A stretch of 64,000 nt of DNA from assembly GCA_949825065.1 (NCBI GenBank), contig OX463841.1, positions 17,189,064-17,253,063 of the forward strand, read 5' to 3'. Under the pieces are notes generated by a model. That model did not search any database. It was not told the DNA's origin and saw nothing but the letters and a program-made list of their open reading frames with translations. Numbering within the stretch: position 1 is the first letter of the stretch; each line of letters opens with the position of its first letter. The DNA comes from Odontocerum albicorne (lineage: Eukaryota; Arthropoda; Insecta; Trichoptera; Odontoceridae). Both the position numbers and the translations under genes were made by a program. This document shows, one piece after another, positions 41,737 through 51,600 of the stretch.

Positions 41737-42057
41737 AGGTTCTACCGTTTATCAAGGTCCTATCAAAGGTTTTTCAATGTTGCTTTAACTGTCCCGCGAT
41801 ACTAGAAGCACTAAGTTTATATGTCTAATAAATATAGCCGTGCAAGGATCACCCTCTGTTTTACATACCAACTTATAGAACGAATATTATGGGTAAACAC
41901 TCAGTCACGCGTGGTATAGAGATATTATAACAATTGAATGGTACTGTGGATATATTCTCAACACCGCCTATAAGTGGGACTGATATTCTTTTTTACGAAT
42001 AAGCTAGAACCAGGTCATTTTGCGTAACAGGAGAAATCCGTACAAAGTGGATAAAAA
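41737..42057 (+). pseudogene. Non-LTR RT tail, LINE family v, copy 2 (decayed)
   Basis: The nucleotide sequence follows 19765-20080 and 49935-50245: TGCTTTAACTGTCCCGCGAT, AATAAATATAGCCGTGCAAG, CACTCAGTCACGCGTGGTAT and the 3' end GTGGATAAAAA. Small deletions and stops break the frame, so this is the oldest of the three copies. Confidence 0.85.
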
Positions 42058-42834
42058 TTTAAAAAACATCTTACTATTTAAAGCTATCAAAAGGAAAAAA
42101 AGGGTTGTGAAATAATAGAACGAGTTGATTTCACAATATTTGATTGCATAATACATTGTAAGAATTTAATTATTCTTACTAAATCCTTTCATTTGCGTTC
42201 TTTAATAATTATCTGAGAAACAATGAAGTTTTAATGTCCGTTCTATTTACGATGTTAGTTCATTAAACGTGAAGCATGCATTAAGTAATTTGGTTTCATG
42301 CACTCGTTTATTTTTTGTTTGAATGTAATTAGCTATTTCTGTTGCTTATATCCTTATTTGATACTAATAATAATTAACCTATCAATACTGATGAAAGCAA
42401 ATCAAAAAAATTAATACATATCGAAAATATGTACTTAATTGATTTTTTTTTATAAATATCAATTTATGGCATGGAAACATAATTCTCATTGCCAAGTTCG
42501 TATTTTTCTCTCATTACAGAGATAGCTTACTGCTTTCTTTGGAATGGCGGCGAGTTCTCTCAGCAATGCTGAAGGGTACTAATCGACTCAATGATAGAAG
42601 AGGAGATATCTTTGAGGTCGATCGACTTCATCTAATAAATTAATTGTTACAGATCGATCCAATAGTGTGGGGTATTATAATAAACCTTTTGCTGTTGTTG
42701 GTCATGTGGCGTAGAATGGTCTGCTCTTTAGTGTTAGATATAGGGGTGGAATATGCAGCTTTATGAATCCTGTTAGTAAAGTCTTTTAAATATTCATGAA
42801 TGTATATGAACACTAAAGAAATACAATACAATCC
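42058..42834. other. Gap, no gene seen
   Basis: AT-rich sequence. Nothing recognisable was seen. Confidence 0.5.
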
Positions 42835-43090
42835 ACCTAAAGCCGAATGTATCACTATCACATATTTGAAGATCAAAAAAGTTTTCTTTACATTTCGTCT
42901 TTTCTTGGTAAGTTTTCTGTGGTTGCCTTACCAAATATGTTTTTAATATATGTAGATACCACTAAGTATCTGATATAATGGCCGCAGCCACCATCTTCCT
43001 ATCCTGACACTCCACTTACATAGATTTATTTTTATAATAATAGTGGGTTCGTGCCCTGAGTTAGAGCACCCTTGAAAAGAGTTTACTCTC
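42835..43090 (-). repeat. Rep-A dispersed repeat, copy 7 (reverse)
   Basis: In complement it shows the GGCTTTAGGTGG block, a hairpin remnant, ACCAAGAAAAGACGAAATG, AACATATTTGGTAAGGCAAC and the head with GGTTCG near 43046. It runs directly into the SINE at 43094. Confidence 0.75.
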
Positions 43091-43093
43091 TAA

Positions 43094-43260
43094 ACCTCCG
43101 TGGCTTAGTTGGTAAGACGCCTGTTTTCTGATCCAGAAATGGCCGGTTCGATTCCCGCTAGAACCAAGTTTAAAAAAGGGGTCTAGTCTGGTTTATACTT
43201 AAGGCCGCATAAAAATCTTTCTACATGTATTGTATACAAAGAAAGTTGTCTTCATGATTT
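43094..43260 (+). repeat. tRNA-derived SINE, well-preserved promoter
   Basis: The A box TGGCTTAGTTGG (43101-43112) and B box GGTTCGATTCC (43145-43155) have the spacing of a tRNA-type RNA polymerase III promoter. The body continues with TCTAGTCTGGTTTATACTTA and ends with TATTGTATACAAAGAAAGTT. It sits immediately after a Rep-A head. Confidence 0.85.
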
Positions 43261-43299
43261 GGTCGGGCGTTGTTATAGCTACCAGACGGGATTTGTTTA

Positions 43300-43376
43300 G
43301 TAATATTTGGTTAGAGTCCCGAGATAGAGCGCCCTTGAGGAGAGTTTGTTTTCTGAACGGCGCTATATAAAATTGC
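43300..43376 (-). repeat. Rep-A head fragment
   Basis: GGTTAGAGTCCCGAGATAGA, GCGCCCTTGAGGAGAG and ACGGCGCTATATAAAATTGC are the Rep-A head in reverse orientation; the rest is absent. Confidence 0.7.
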
Positions 43377-44369
43377 CTTTGAATTAATGAATATATAAAT
43401 AATCCTTTTGATATTTTTATTATTATAATAAATTTATATCGTGTAATATAATCATGATATTCTTGATCTTTTGGTAACATGCTATAATACAAAATGTCAC
43501 CGTTTCGAAAGTCAAACTTAGTTATTCCTCAGGAACAGCATGGGCATTTTTTTATGTTTTTGGTGGTATCAAAATATATGTGAATATAACTTAATCTATA
43601 ATTATTTTTAATTTATTTAGAGAAAGTCACTTTGGAAAAGCTTGGAACTAGGTATGGATAATTTTTTGGGTCATACATGCTTTTTATTTTTCCTGTAAAG
43701 TTCGGTTAGGTTGCTTTTAAAAACATCAAAGCTCATGAAATTGAATATAAATATTTAAACAACTTTTTTTAAATATTTCTTATGAATTTTAATCAGTGTG
43801 TTAGAGGTATCATAAGATTTTATAAAATCGTAATAATTTTTTACCCTGTAGTAATTATATTTTATAGATGTAGTTATTCACGTATAATTGATACCTTATC
43901 TTGTTTTATAAAATTTATGTATGTAAATAAACTTGTTTTTAGATTTATTTGAAACAATATTATAACACATGTTTAATCCATATATGTAAATGTCATGGTG
44001 ATGTAGGCAACTGACTGATGATTCTGGTTCAGTGGTTCTTAATATTTGTAATGCCAAAACTCCTTCAACATCGACACCATATCATTTCTACAGTTATGAT
44101 GGGATGTGGGTATTTTCATAAAAAAAATCTTGAATTAATTTATGTGTGGTATCTAAATTTACCAGTCTTATTTTGTATTGTATTGAAATATTTGACATAT
44201 TGCCTCGAAATTAAACTGTTACCCGCATATATTATCCATGATATTGTTAAAAGACACAGTTTTATGTAAAATTTGACATCATCTCATTCGTCTTTGTAAA
44301 TATATGAGAATCTTTATAAACATTTCTACACTTATATACATTTGTTGATGGCAACACAGTATGAACATA
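43377..44369. other. Gap, no gene seen
   Basis: AT-rich sequence with open frames of up to 97 codons of biased composition (43199-43492, overlapping repeats) and 83 codons (44018-44269), no recognised domains. Confidence 0.45.
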
Positions 44370-44430
44370 GTAATTGTGATGTCTTTAAACCTCCACAATG
44401 TTAATGCCTTAACTATAAATAATATAATAT
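44370..44430. mobile_element. Fold-back element, end fragment
   Basis: GTCTTTAAACCTCCACAATG, TTAATGCCTTAACTATAAAT and AATA match the outer end of the fold-back family at 11822, 31905 and 41060. The rest is absent. Confidence 0.75.
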
Positions 44431-44630
44431 GTACATGTATACCCTGAAAGATAGTGGAAAAGAAAATGCATTTGAAACGAAGTCTGGGTTCAAATGGTCT
44501 GGGCTCATTTCATAGCATCCTCCTAATCGATATGCATCTCCAGATACAAGAGGGCTTGTTCGGCTGCAGGTACTTCAGATGTTTTTCAACAGACATCCGT
44601 ATCCACGTAAATTATTAAACAAAAAAAAAC

Positions 44631-44975
44631 ACACAAAGGGGCATGGAGAGATGCATGTTGGGATATACTAAAAGAGACCGTAAACGAAACACTTGGATAC
44701 GCAATATAACAAAGGTTATAAAGGTGTGCAAAAGAATGAAGTGGCAATAGGCAGGGCACGTAACCAGAATGTCAGACTCCCGATGGACATCCGAAATGAT
44801 CCAATGGTACCCAAGAGGCATAAAGAGGCCCAGAAGAAGATCGAAGGTACGCTGGATAGATGAAATCAGGAAGCATGACAGCATCACATGGCATCAACGA
44901 GCAAAAAACCGAACTATTTGGAGTCAACTTGGGGAGACCTTCATCAGCAAACATAGGCTCGGATCATAACCTAAT
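44631..44975 (+). pseudogene. RTE-like RT tail, LINE family iv, copy 2
   Basis: Begins abruptly at the equivalent of the AQRGMERCMLGYTKR block of 33745 and continues through KRMKWQ, a stop, ARMSDSRWTSEMIQWYPRG, RPRRRSKVRWIDEIRKHD and IWSQLGETFISKH. A short deletion and a TGG-to-TAG change break the frame. The 5' truncation point at 44631 lies inside the RT C-terminal region. Confidence 0.88.
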
Positions 44976-46064
44976 ACTGGGAAAAATAAAAAAAATAAAA
45001 ATCAAAAATAAAAATCATATGTAAATGCGCATACTCTCAAATACATCCCAATTCACAACCAGCGTTAAGAGAGAAAAGAAAATAATAGAATGAATTTCTT
45101 CCTGAAAGTATTCTTACGTCATATAACTATCTTGCCTTTAATACGTTCATTGATCAATCCAGTTTTATGAATAGTGTCCTTTCGATTCTTCGAATATGAA
45201 TAGTGTCCTTTCCAGTTTCATAGTAATTCGAGGACTGAGAGATCAACAAGAGAAACAACAAGGCTGGGAGCTACATCACAAATGTAGTCTTACTGGATCA
45301 CTGGTTGAGAATCACTGATCTTTAAATTGTCCCACCTGTGTATTTATTTACATTAACCGTGTTCTAAATATTAATACTTTTCTCAGGATATCATCTACGA
45401 TGTATTGAATATCTTCATATTTAAATATTTTTAATGCAACTTTATTAGTGATTTACTGTGAGACCAGCTGTCAACTAACACAAGACTCGCTCTGCCATTG
45501 GTGTGTTTCGAAAAGCGACACAAAAAAATATTTTAATTCCTCGCAATAACGTATAATGTTTCCTGATTCCTCCATTATTATTCTTCCGAAATCCCGTATC
45601 TTGTAGCCGCAGATTAAATTGTTATATTTAAATCGTCAAATTATTGCTATTTTTTACTAACAATTCAGTCTGTTATATATTTTTTGGTGTAAAACTCTAA
45701 TATACGAGTACAATTTTCACTTAGCGAGGGAAGCCAAATTGTAATACGTTTTTTGGTTTTGGGAAAATTGCCCTTAATAATAAATCTACCAAATTGCAAT
45801 TCTAGAATGAAGTATTCAAACAATTAACTTTTGAAAAAAAAATCTTAAAAATATTACAAATTTAAAAAAAAGGTTGATTAAAAATTAAATTATAAATTTC
45901 CACTCAATAGCAATGTTTGGAAAAATATATTTGATAAGATTTTATGAGTATATAAACATTATTTCAGATGTCACAACGATCTGTTTCAGAAGACAACGTA
46001 AAATTAAATTTGTGCCAAAAGTGTCAATCATTCTATTAGTCTACTTTCTTACATACATAAATAC
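44976..46064. other. Gap, no gene seen
   Basis: About 1.1 kb of AT-rich sequence. The motif ATGAATAGTGTCCTTTC occurs twice near 45168 and 45197. No genes recognised. Confidence 0.5.
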
Positions 46065-46640
46065 AATGACGTATTTTCCCTATCGGGGTAGTAAGAGAAG
46101 AAAGAACGCCTGACGTTCTTATCGCGACACACACATTTTGTCTCTTCAAATGCAACTCTTACGTTTTTTATGACTTTTTACATTTCCTTCTTTCAAAATA
46201 TCATATACCTACATGTATGTACTTCACCGATCAAACTATCCAATAGTCTTCATCTACCATGACTTCCATTCACATTTGCTTTGTAAGTCTTTCTTCGACT
46301 GTTTATTCGACATGCCCAAACAACTTCAAAACACTCTTTTTTCATCTTATGTTTATATTAATCTCTAATAATTTCATTCAGTATTCTTTCATATTATATT
46401 TTTCCCAGTGAACGCATTTTTATATCACTTATTCGACTTATATCTTCTATCCACCTTCTATCCATGTCTACTGTTCACTTCCATATATCAAAGTTGGTAC
46501 TAAAATACCGTTATGGACTATCATCTTAGTAGATTTTGATTCTGTCCGGTTCGATTATATACGAGTACATTTTAGTGCCCTATTGACTTTGTTTGTTATC
46601 TCTACACGCCGCTCGATATCTGTCGTATTTCTTAGATTAT
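46065..46640 (-). pseudogene. Non-LTR RT, LINE family C, fragment 4
   Basis: From the 3' end CCCTATCGGGGTAGTAAGAG the sequence runs through the decayed ERM/IY region to AAAGTTGGTACTAAAATACC and GTTATGGACTATCATCTTAG. In complement these last blocks read KMIVHNGILVPTLIYGSEQ, the post-catalytic 'ILVPTLLYGSE' motif of RTE-type LINEs. It is the longest family C piece in the window, but no frame remains open. Confidence 0.7.
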
Positions 46641-46935
46641 AGTTCTTAACGTGTATGCTAGAATCATTTAAGATATAACGATAAATCTTAACGTGTAGGT
46701 TAGAATCATTTAAGATATAACGACTAATCTTAATGTGTAGGTTAGAACCATTTAAGATATAGCGACAAATCTTAACGTGTAGGTTAGAATTATTTAAGAT
46801 ATAACGACAAATCTTAACGTGAAGGTTAGAATCATTTAAGATATAATGACAAATCTTAACGTGTAGGCTAGAATCATTGATATAACGACAAATCTTAACG
46901 TGTAGGTTAGAATTATTAAAGATATAACGACAAAT
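46641..46935 (-). repeat. 42-bp minisatellite, about 7 copies
   Basis: The unit TTAACGTGTAGGTTAGAATC plus ATTTAAGATATAACGACAAA and TC repeats about seven times with few changes. It immediately precedes the ~110-bp higher-order array, which contains the same unit. The 127-codon minus-strand frame is an artefact of a 14-codon period. Confidence 0.93.
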
Positions 46936-47430
46936 CACGACGACCTGTTAAGAAGACAACGTAAGATAAAATTGGTGACTAAAGTGTATCTTAGATTGTA
47001 GTTCTTAACGTATAGGTTAGAATCATTTAAGATATAACGACAAATCACGACGACCTGTTAAGAAGACAACGTAAGATAAAATTAGTGACTAAAGTGTGTC
47101 TTAGATTACAGTTTTTAACGTGTAGTTTAGAATCATTTAAGATATAACGACAAATCACGACGACCTGTTAAGAAGACAACGTAAGATAAAATAAGTGACT
47201 AAAGTGCATCTTAGATTATAATTCTTAACGTGTAGGTTAGAATCATTTAAGATATAACGACAAATCACGACCTGTTAAAAAGACAACTTAAGATAAAATT
47301 AGTGACTAAAGTGTATCTTAGATTACAGTTCTTAACGTGTAGGTTAGACTTATTTAAGATATAGCGACAAATCACGACGACCTGTTAAGAAGACAACGTA
47401 AGATAAAATTAATGACTAAAGTGTATCAAA
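46936..47430 (+). repeat. About 110-bp higher-order tandem array, about 4.5 copies
   Basis: Each long unit has one 42-bp unit of the neighbouring array plus an extra segment: ACGACGACCTGTTAAGAAGA, CAACGTAAGATAAAATTAGT and GACTAAAGTGTATCTTAGAT. Copies begin near 46998, 47108, 47220 and 47328. One copy lacks ACGA within the extra segment. Confidence 0.92.
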
Positions 47431-47925
47431 TTAATACTCCACTTTCTTCAGGTGTATTAAATATAGTCTTAAACGACATTTTTTATAAAAGAATAACAAT
47501 TTTCATTTAACAGTTTATAAGTCGAGAAGTTTCTCTTGCGCCATAATACTTTATTATTATGATTAATATCATCGAGAACCATCACCTTTTACTGACATTA
47601 ATTACACTCGCACGACAAACAGATTGTCCTGCCGCAGCCCCGCACCGTGTGAGCGGGGACACTAATGAATGCTCAGACCATTTCCTAATTCAATACAATA
47701 CTAAATCTAACGTTTTTACCTCTTTTTAACTGTAGAGATTAAAAAAAAAGAAGTATTGTGTTCTGCTTGTGATAGATTTTTTGAAAGAAATACTTAATTA
47801 TAAAAAAATCAGAAAATTTTAAGAAAACCGATAAGTGTACTATATTACGCAAATGGGAAAAAATACCAAGGAAGGTATTGTATATTTTGAACGAATGAAT
47901 TATATTTTGAAAAAACACAACGTAC
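47431..47925. other. Gap, no gene seen
   Basis: AT-rich; a short GC-richer patch lies at 47625-47665. Nothing recognisable was seen. Confidence 0.5.
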
Positions 47926-48105
47926 GACCTCCGTGGCCTGGTGGTAAGACATTTTCTGCCGATCCGGAGGTTGCGGGTTCGATCCCCGCTGGAACCCAGA
48001 TTTAAAACAAAAATAGGATTCCAGTCTGGTTAACACTTAGGGTCTATAAAAACATATTTCTGGTTGGTTGGAAGAGATCGCTACGTGGCAATAAACACCC
48101 CAGGT
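47926..48105 (+). repeat. tRNA-derived SINE, best copy
   Basis: The A box TGGCCTGGTGG (47934-47944) and B box GGTTCGATCCC (47976-47986) are preserved, and the B box sits in a perfect T-arm-like stem GCGGG/CCCGC. The tRNA-unrelated body has CCAGTCTGGTTAACACTTAG, ATTTCTGGTTGGTTGGAAGA and CGTGGCAATAAACACCCC. A full tRNA cloverleaf is not formed, so this is a SINE rather than a tRNA gene. Confidence 0.85.
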
Positions 48106-48240
48106 AAAAAAAATAGTGATTAAGTTGTTTACATTTTAATTCATAAGTCTTATTTAACTCGGCTTTTTCATAAAGACCAACGCATTTTGCATTTCCTAAT
48201 CTTAAATTTATTTTTCATGGTGGTTGAGAGAAATTTTTAA

Positions 48241-48710
48241 AAATCAACAAACTATATCACTTTATACTTATACGTAAATAAATCAACAAACTATATCACT
48301 TTATACTTATACGTAAATAAATCAACAAACTATATCACTTTATACTTATACGTAAATAAATCAACAAACTATATCACTTTATACTTATACGTAAATAAAT
48401 CAACAAACTATATCACTTTATACTTATACGTAAATAAATCAACAAACTATATCACTTTATACTTATACGTAAATAAATCAACAAACTATATCACTTTATA
48501 CTTATACGTAAATAAATCAACAAACTATATCACTTTATACTTATACGTAAATAAATCAACAAACTATATCACTTTATACTTATACGTAAATAAATCAACA
48601 AACTATATCACTTTATACTTATACGTAAATAAATCAACAAACTATATCACTTTATACTTATACGTAAATAAATCAACAAACTATATCACTTTATACTTAT
48701 ACGTAAATAA
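48241..48710 (+). repeat. Perfect 39-bp tandem array, 12 copies
   Basis: The unit AAATCAACAAACTATATCAC plus TTTATACTTATACGTAAAT is repeated 12 times with no difference that I can find. It ends at 48708-48710 in AAATAAAAAAA. Perfect identity means very recent expansion or strong homogenisation, or an assembly effect. Confidence 0.97.
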
Positions 48711-48751
48711 AAAAATATTAGCGATACTGAAACTTTATTTAGTTATCTATT

Positions 48752-49185
48752 CAGTTTATTTAACATGTTAACATCTAGTAGATTTATACGTTGCAATTTA
48801 TTTAACAGGTTAACATCTAGCAGATTTATACGTTGGAATTTATTTAACAGGTTACCATCTAGCAGATTTATACGTTGCAATTTATTTAACAGGTTAACAT
48901 CTAGCAGATTTATACATTGCAATTTATTTAACAGGTTAACATCTAGTAGATTTATACGTTGCAATTTATTTAACAGGTTAACATCTAGCAGATTTATACG
49001 TTGCAATTTATTTAACAGGTTAACATCTAGTAGATTTATACGTTGCAATTTATTTAACAGTTTAACATCTAGTAGATTTATACGTTGCAATTTATTTAAC
49101 AGGTTAACATCTAACAGATTTATACGTTGCAATTTATTTAACAGGCTAACATTTAGCAGATTTATACGTTGCAATTTTAACCTAT
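48752..49185 (+). repeat. 42-bp tandem array, about 10 copies
   Basis: The unit ATTTATACGTTGCAATTTAT plus TTAACAGGTTAACATCTAGC and AG repeats about ten times with scattered changes. Each unit holds the palindrome GTTAAC. Since 42 is a multiple of three and the unit lacks stops in one frame of each strand, both strands have open frames of about 144 codons (48765-49199 plus, 48743-49174 minus). I regard these as artefacts. Confidence 0.93.
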
Positions 49186-49659
49186 CAACCAGATCGTAAT
49201 TAATTCAGACATTGACTGTTTCATTACCACCCATGTGGTATATTCCGTAAATTGTCACCAAAGAAGAAGGCTTTTGAACACAACAGATATTTTCTTAATC
49301 TATCAAAAGAAGGCAGCGTAAACAAAAAAAAAACATCAATTACATTGCCACAACCTGCTCGAGAGCGAGACTCTTTGTGACGTTCGCTAAATCTAATTTT
49401 AATTGTCCCCCAGTTAACTTCCGTAAAGCCATTAATGGGCGACAAACACTGGAATAATAGTATAGTTGGGCCGTGTGACACTACATTTAATAACTAATTA
49501 CAGTCTAAATTCAGACGCAGCACCCATCGCTGTTGGTCCCGGTCTTCGTTTGCGCGGAGAGTCTTCTTTAATCTTACGAGTAGATTGAAATTATTCATTT
49601 TCGTTTTGCTTTTTTATAACTATATCTCTTCTACCCAGGACGTCATATCGCAGACTAAA
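49186..49659. other. Gap, no gene seen
   Basis: A minus-strand frame of 85 codons at 49224-49481 has no recognised domain. Nothing else was seen. Confidence 0.45.
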
Positions 49660-50245
49660 AACCGTTTACTCACCAGTTGGTCAAATGCCTGGGAGGTGTC
49701 TAATAGCAATAAAGGCGCTGCCTATAGGAGTATTCAGATTAAAATATCCACTATCCTTGGTTCCACAAAATAAATCTATCCAAACGAATTGTGTCAGTCA
49801 TATGCAGGATCTATGGTACAGAACAAAGGGCGATTACCCAAAATATGCTCATCATGTCGAACTTGTCACAGTGTGTAACTATAGAAACCTCAAAACAAGA
49901 AGGCAAGAATTCATGGCGATGTTCCTACTTAGGGTTTGTCAAGGTTGCTTTAACTGTCCCGCGATTCTAGAAAAACTAAGTTTATATGTACCTAATAAAT
50001 ATAGCCGTGCAAGGAACCACCCTCTGTTCTACATACTAACTTACAGGATGAATATCATGGCTATACATTCAGTCACGTGCGGTATAGAGATATTGAACCA
50101 ACTGAAAGACACTGTTGATATATTCTCGGTACCGCCTAGCAGTATGAGAAGAATCCTGGCAGATATTCTTCCTAACGAATAAGCTAACTCTAGAAGCAGA
50201 CCCTCTTTGTGTAACAGGAGAAATCCATGCAAAGTGGATAAAAAA
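49660..50245 (+). pseudogene. Non-LTR RT tail, LINE family v, copy 3 (165 aa frame)
   Basis: The longest copy: frame 49685-50182 reads LPIGVFRLKYPLSLVPQNKS, HMQDLWYRTKGDYPKYAHHV, CQGCFNCPAILEKLSLYVPN, NIMAIHSVTCGIEILNQLKD and DILPNE before the natural stop. The region is the post-catalytic tail of a Jockey/BEL-clade-like LINE. The 3' UTR ends in GTGGATAAAAAA at 50245, the same terminus as copies 1 and 2. Endonuclease and RT core are missing. The frame is open throughout, so insertion is fairly recent. Confidence 0.85.
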
Positions 50246-50596
50246 TCAAATTGGCTACTGTGTGATAGGACCTTTTCTTTGAGTGTCCTCTGCACATCTC
50301 GTACAATCTTTTCTCAGTTGTAAATGTTCCCCGTCCGTTTAACAAGTTCCACCTACCCTAATTTATTGTCACATATCTGAATTTATTGTCCGAAACTCCT
50401 TAAATATTTAGCACTTGAGTAGTTTTGATACATATTCTCATACAGTCTGCGTCTCCCTTCAAACCTTCAAACATCCTCTTTATAAGATGGAATGCCTTAT
50501 TAGCTAATAATATACTATGTGAAATATTCGCTATCGAAAATAATAGACAACCATCCTATGAATAGATGACGTATATACGTGTATTGATTTAGGCTA

Positions 50597-51099
50597 AGGC
50601 CACACCAAAGTCCTTCGTTAGGTGCTAAGCTCGGTGCTACGTGACTAATAGACTAGGGGACAAAGTGCTTCGCACAAATTCATTTGACATTTGGGAGCGG
50701 TTGAGTCAAAAACGATGCCACTCTTAAAATTAACCAATTTAATTACAAATTACCTTATCTTTATTTACTTCCTGCGCAACTTCATTCCAAAGTGATTTTA
50801 TTACAGGAACATTTTTGTATAATTTGCTCGATGGGTTCCACAAAGGCTCCCTTTTATACACAGCTGTTATTAAAACTTCCTCCATCTTGTAAAATCACTT
50901 GGTGACACAATAAAATTAACCGACACGTCTATTCGCTAGGAGACTTATTAGGTGACTAATCGTCACTTAGTGTGGCGCGAAGCGTGCAGTGTTGGCATTG
51001 CGATAGTATGGGGTGCGTTGGTTCGCTAGGATATTTCACCCAACTCACAGCGTAGCACAAAGCACCAAGCGAGGCTCCTACCTGTGTGGCCGGGGCCTT
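50597..51099 (-). mobile_element. Harbinger/PIF-like MITE (about 500 bp)
   Basis: The right end in complement, GGCCCCGGCCACACAGGTAG, is inverted relative to the left end GGCCACACCAAAGTCC, which lacks five bases. Inner CTTTGTGCTACG/GCTAAGCTCGGTGC-type blocks also pair loosely. TAA/TTA lies at the ends, as expected for Harbinger target sites, though the orientation does not prove a duplication. The interior encodes a MADF domain start, a feature of Harbinger second ORFs. Confidence 0.7.
50739..50885 (-). pseudogene. MADF (Myb/SANT-like) domain fragment, 48 aa
   Basis: On the minus strand an ATG at 50885 opens MEEVLITAVYKREPLWNPSS, KLYKNVPVIKSLWNEVAQEV and NKDKVICN before a stop. The pattern 'LIxAVxxxxxLWxxxxxxYKNxxxxxxxWxEVAxEV' is that of the N-terminal half of a MADF DNA-binding domain. 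Harbinger-type transposons encode such a protein next to their nuclease. The frame ends before the domain is complete, so it is a remnant, not a host Adf1-like gene. Confidence 0.7.
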
Positions 51100-51394
51100 A
51101 CGGTTTGCGAGGTATCCCACTTCAGAAGCATAAACTCTTGGATATTTCCCAAGTTTTGATCGCAAATAGAACAAAGTTCTACAACAATCTATTGATCCAA
51201 CATGTTGCAGCTTTTTAATTTTTGAGATTTATAAAGTACTTTTTTGTTGCTAAATAGCTGTTTTATAACTAAAATATTGTAACTACTAAGATACAGAAAG
51301 CAATAAATTCAGTAGAAATAAGGTATAAAAGTTTAACTTGTTTAAAAGTGAATAATAATAAACGGAAAATTTATTATTTATTTATTTACTCTAA
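51100..51394. other. Gap, no gene seen
   Basis: AT-rich spacer. Nothing recognisable was seen. Confidence 0.5.
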
Positions 51395-51600
51395 TTCGCT
51401 TGGGATTCGAACTCACTATTATTTACAAATTAAAGATATTTTAAAATAAATATATCTTACTTGCATGTAAGGATAGAACAGGGGTTGCTGAAGCCATTAA
51501 ATTGAGTATTTCCCCTCATCTGCATATGTTTCGAAAAACCTGCGAAAACTTACCAAGGAAAGATGAACTACAAAGAAACGTTTGTAGACCTCGGTGTTTA
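51395..51600 (+). repeat. Rep-A dispersed repeat, copy 8
   Basis: Shows GGGATTCGAACTCACTATTA (complement of the B-box-like block), TGCATGTAAGGATAGAACAG, TACCAAGGAAAGATGAACTA and the hairpin CTACAAAGAAACGTTTGTAG. It ends soon after the hairpin. Confidence 0.75.

Noticed and set aside
46555..46938. 127-aa frame with repeated ICRYILNDSNLHVK
   Set aside because: Product of the 42-bp minisatellite read on the minus strand.
47926..48000. A functional tRNA gene
   Set aside because: A and B boxes and a T-arm are present, but the acceptor and anticodon stems do not form, and a SINE body follows.
48241..48710. A CRISPR array
   Set aside because: Units are contiguous with no variable spacers, and the context is a eukaryotic repeat region.
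48743..49199. 144-aa and 143-aa overlapping frames on opposite strands as protein genes
   Set aside because: They are generated by a 42-bp tandem repeat lacking stops. There is no promoter, splice or composition evidence for coding.
50739..50885. A host Adf1-like transcription factor exon
   Set aside because: The domain is cut short by a stop and lies between Harbinger-like ends, so a transposon origin is more likely.
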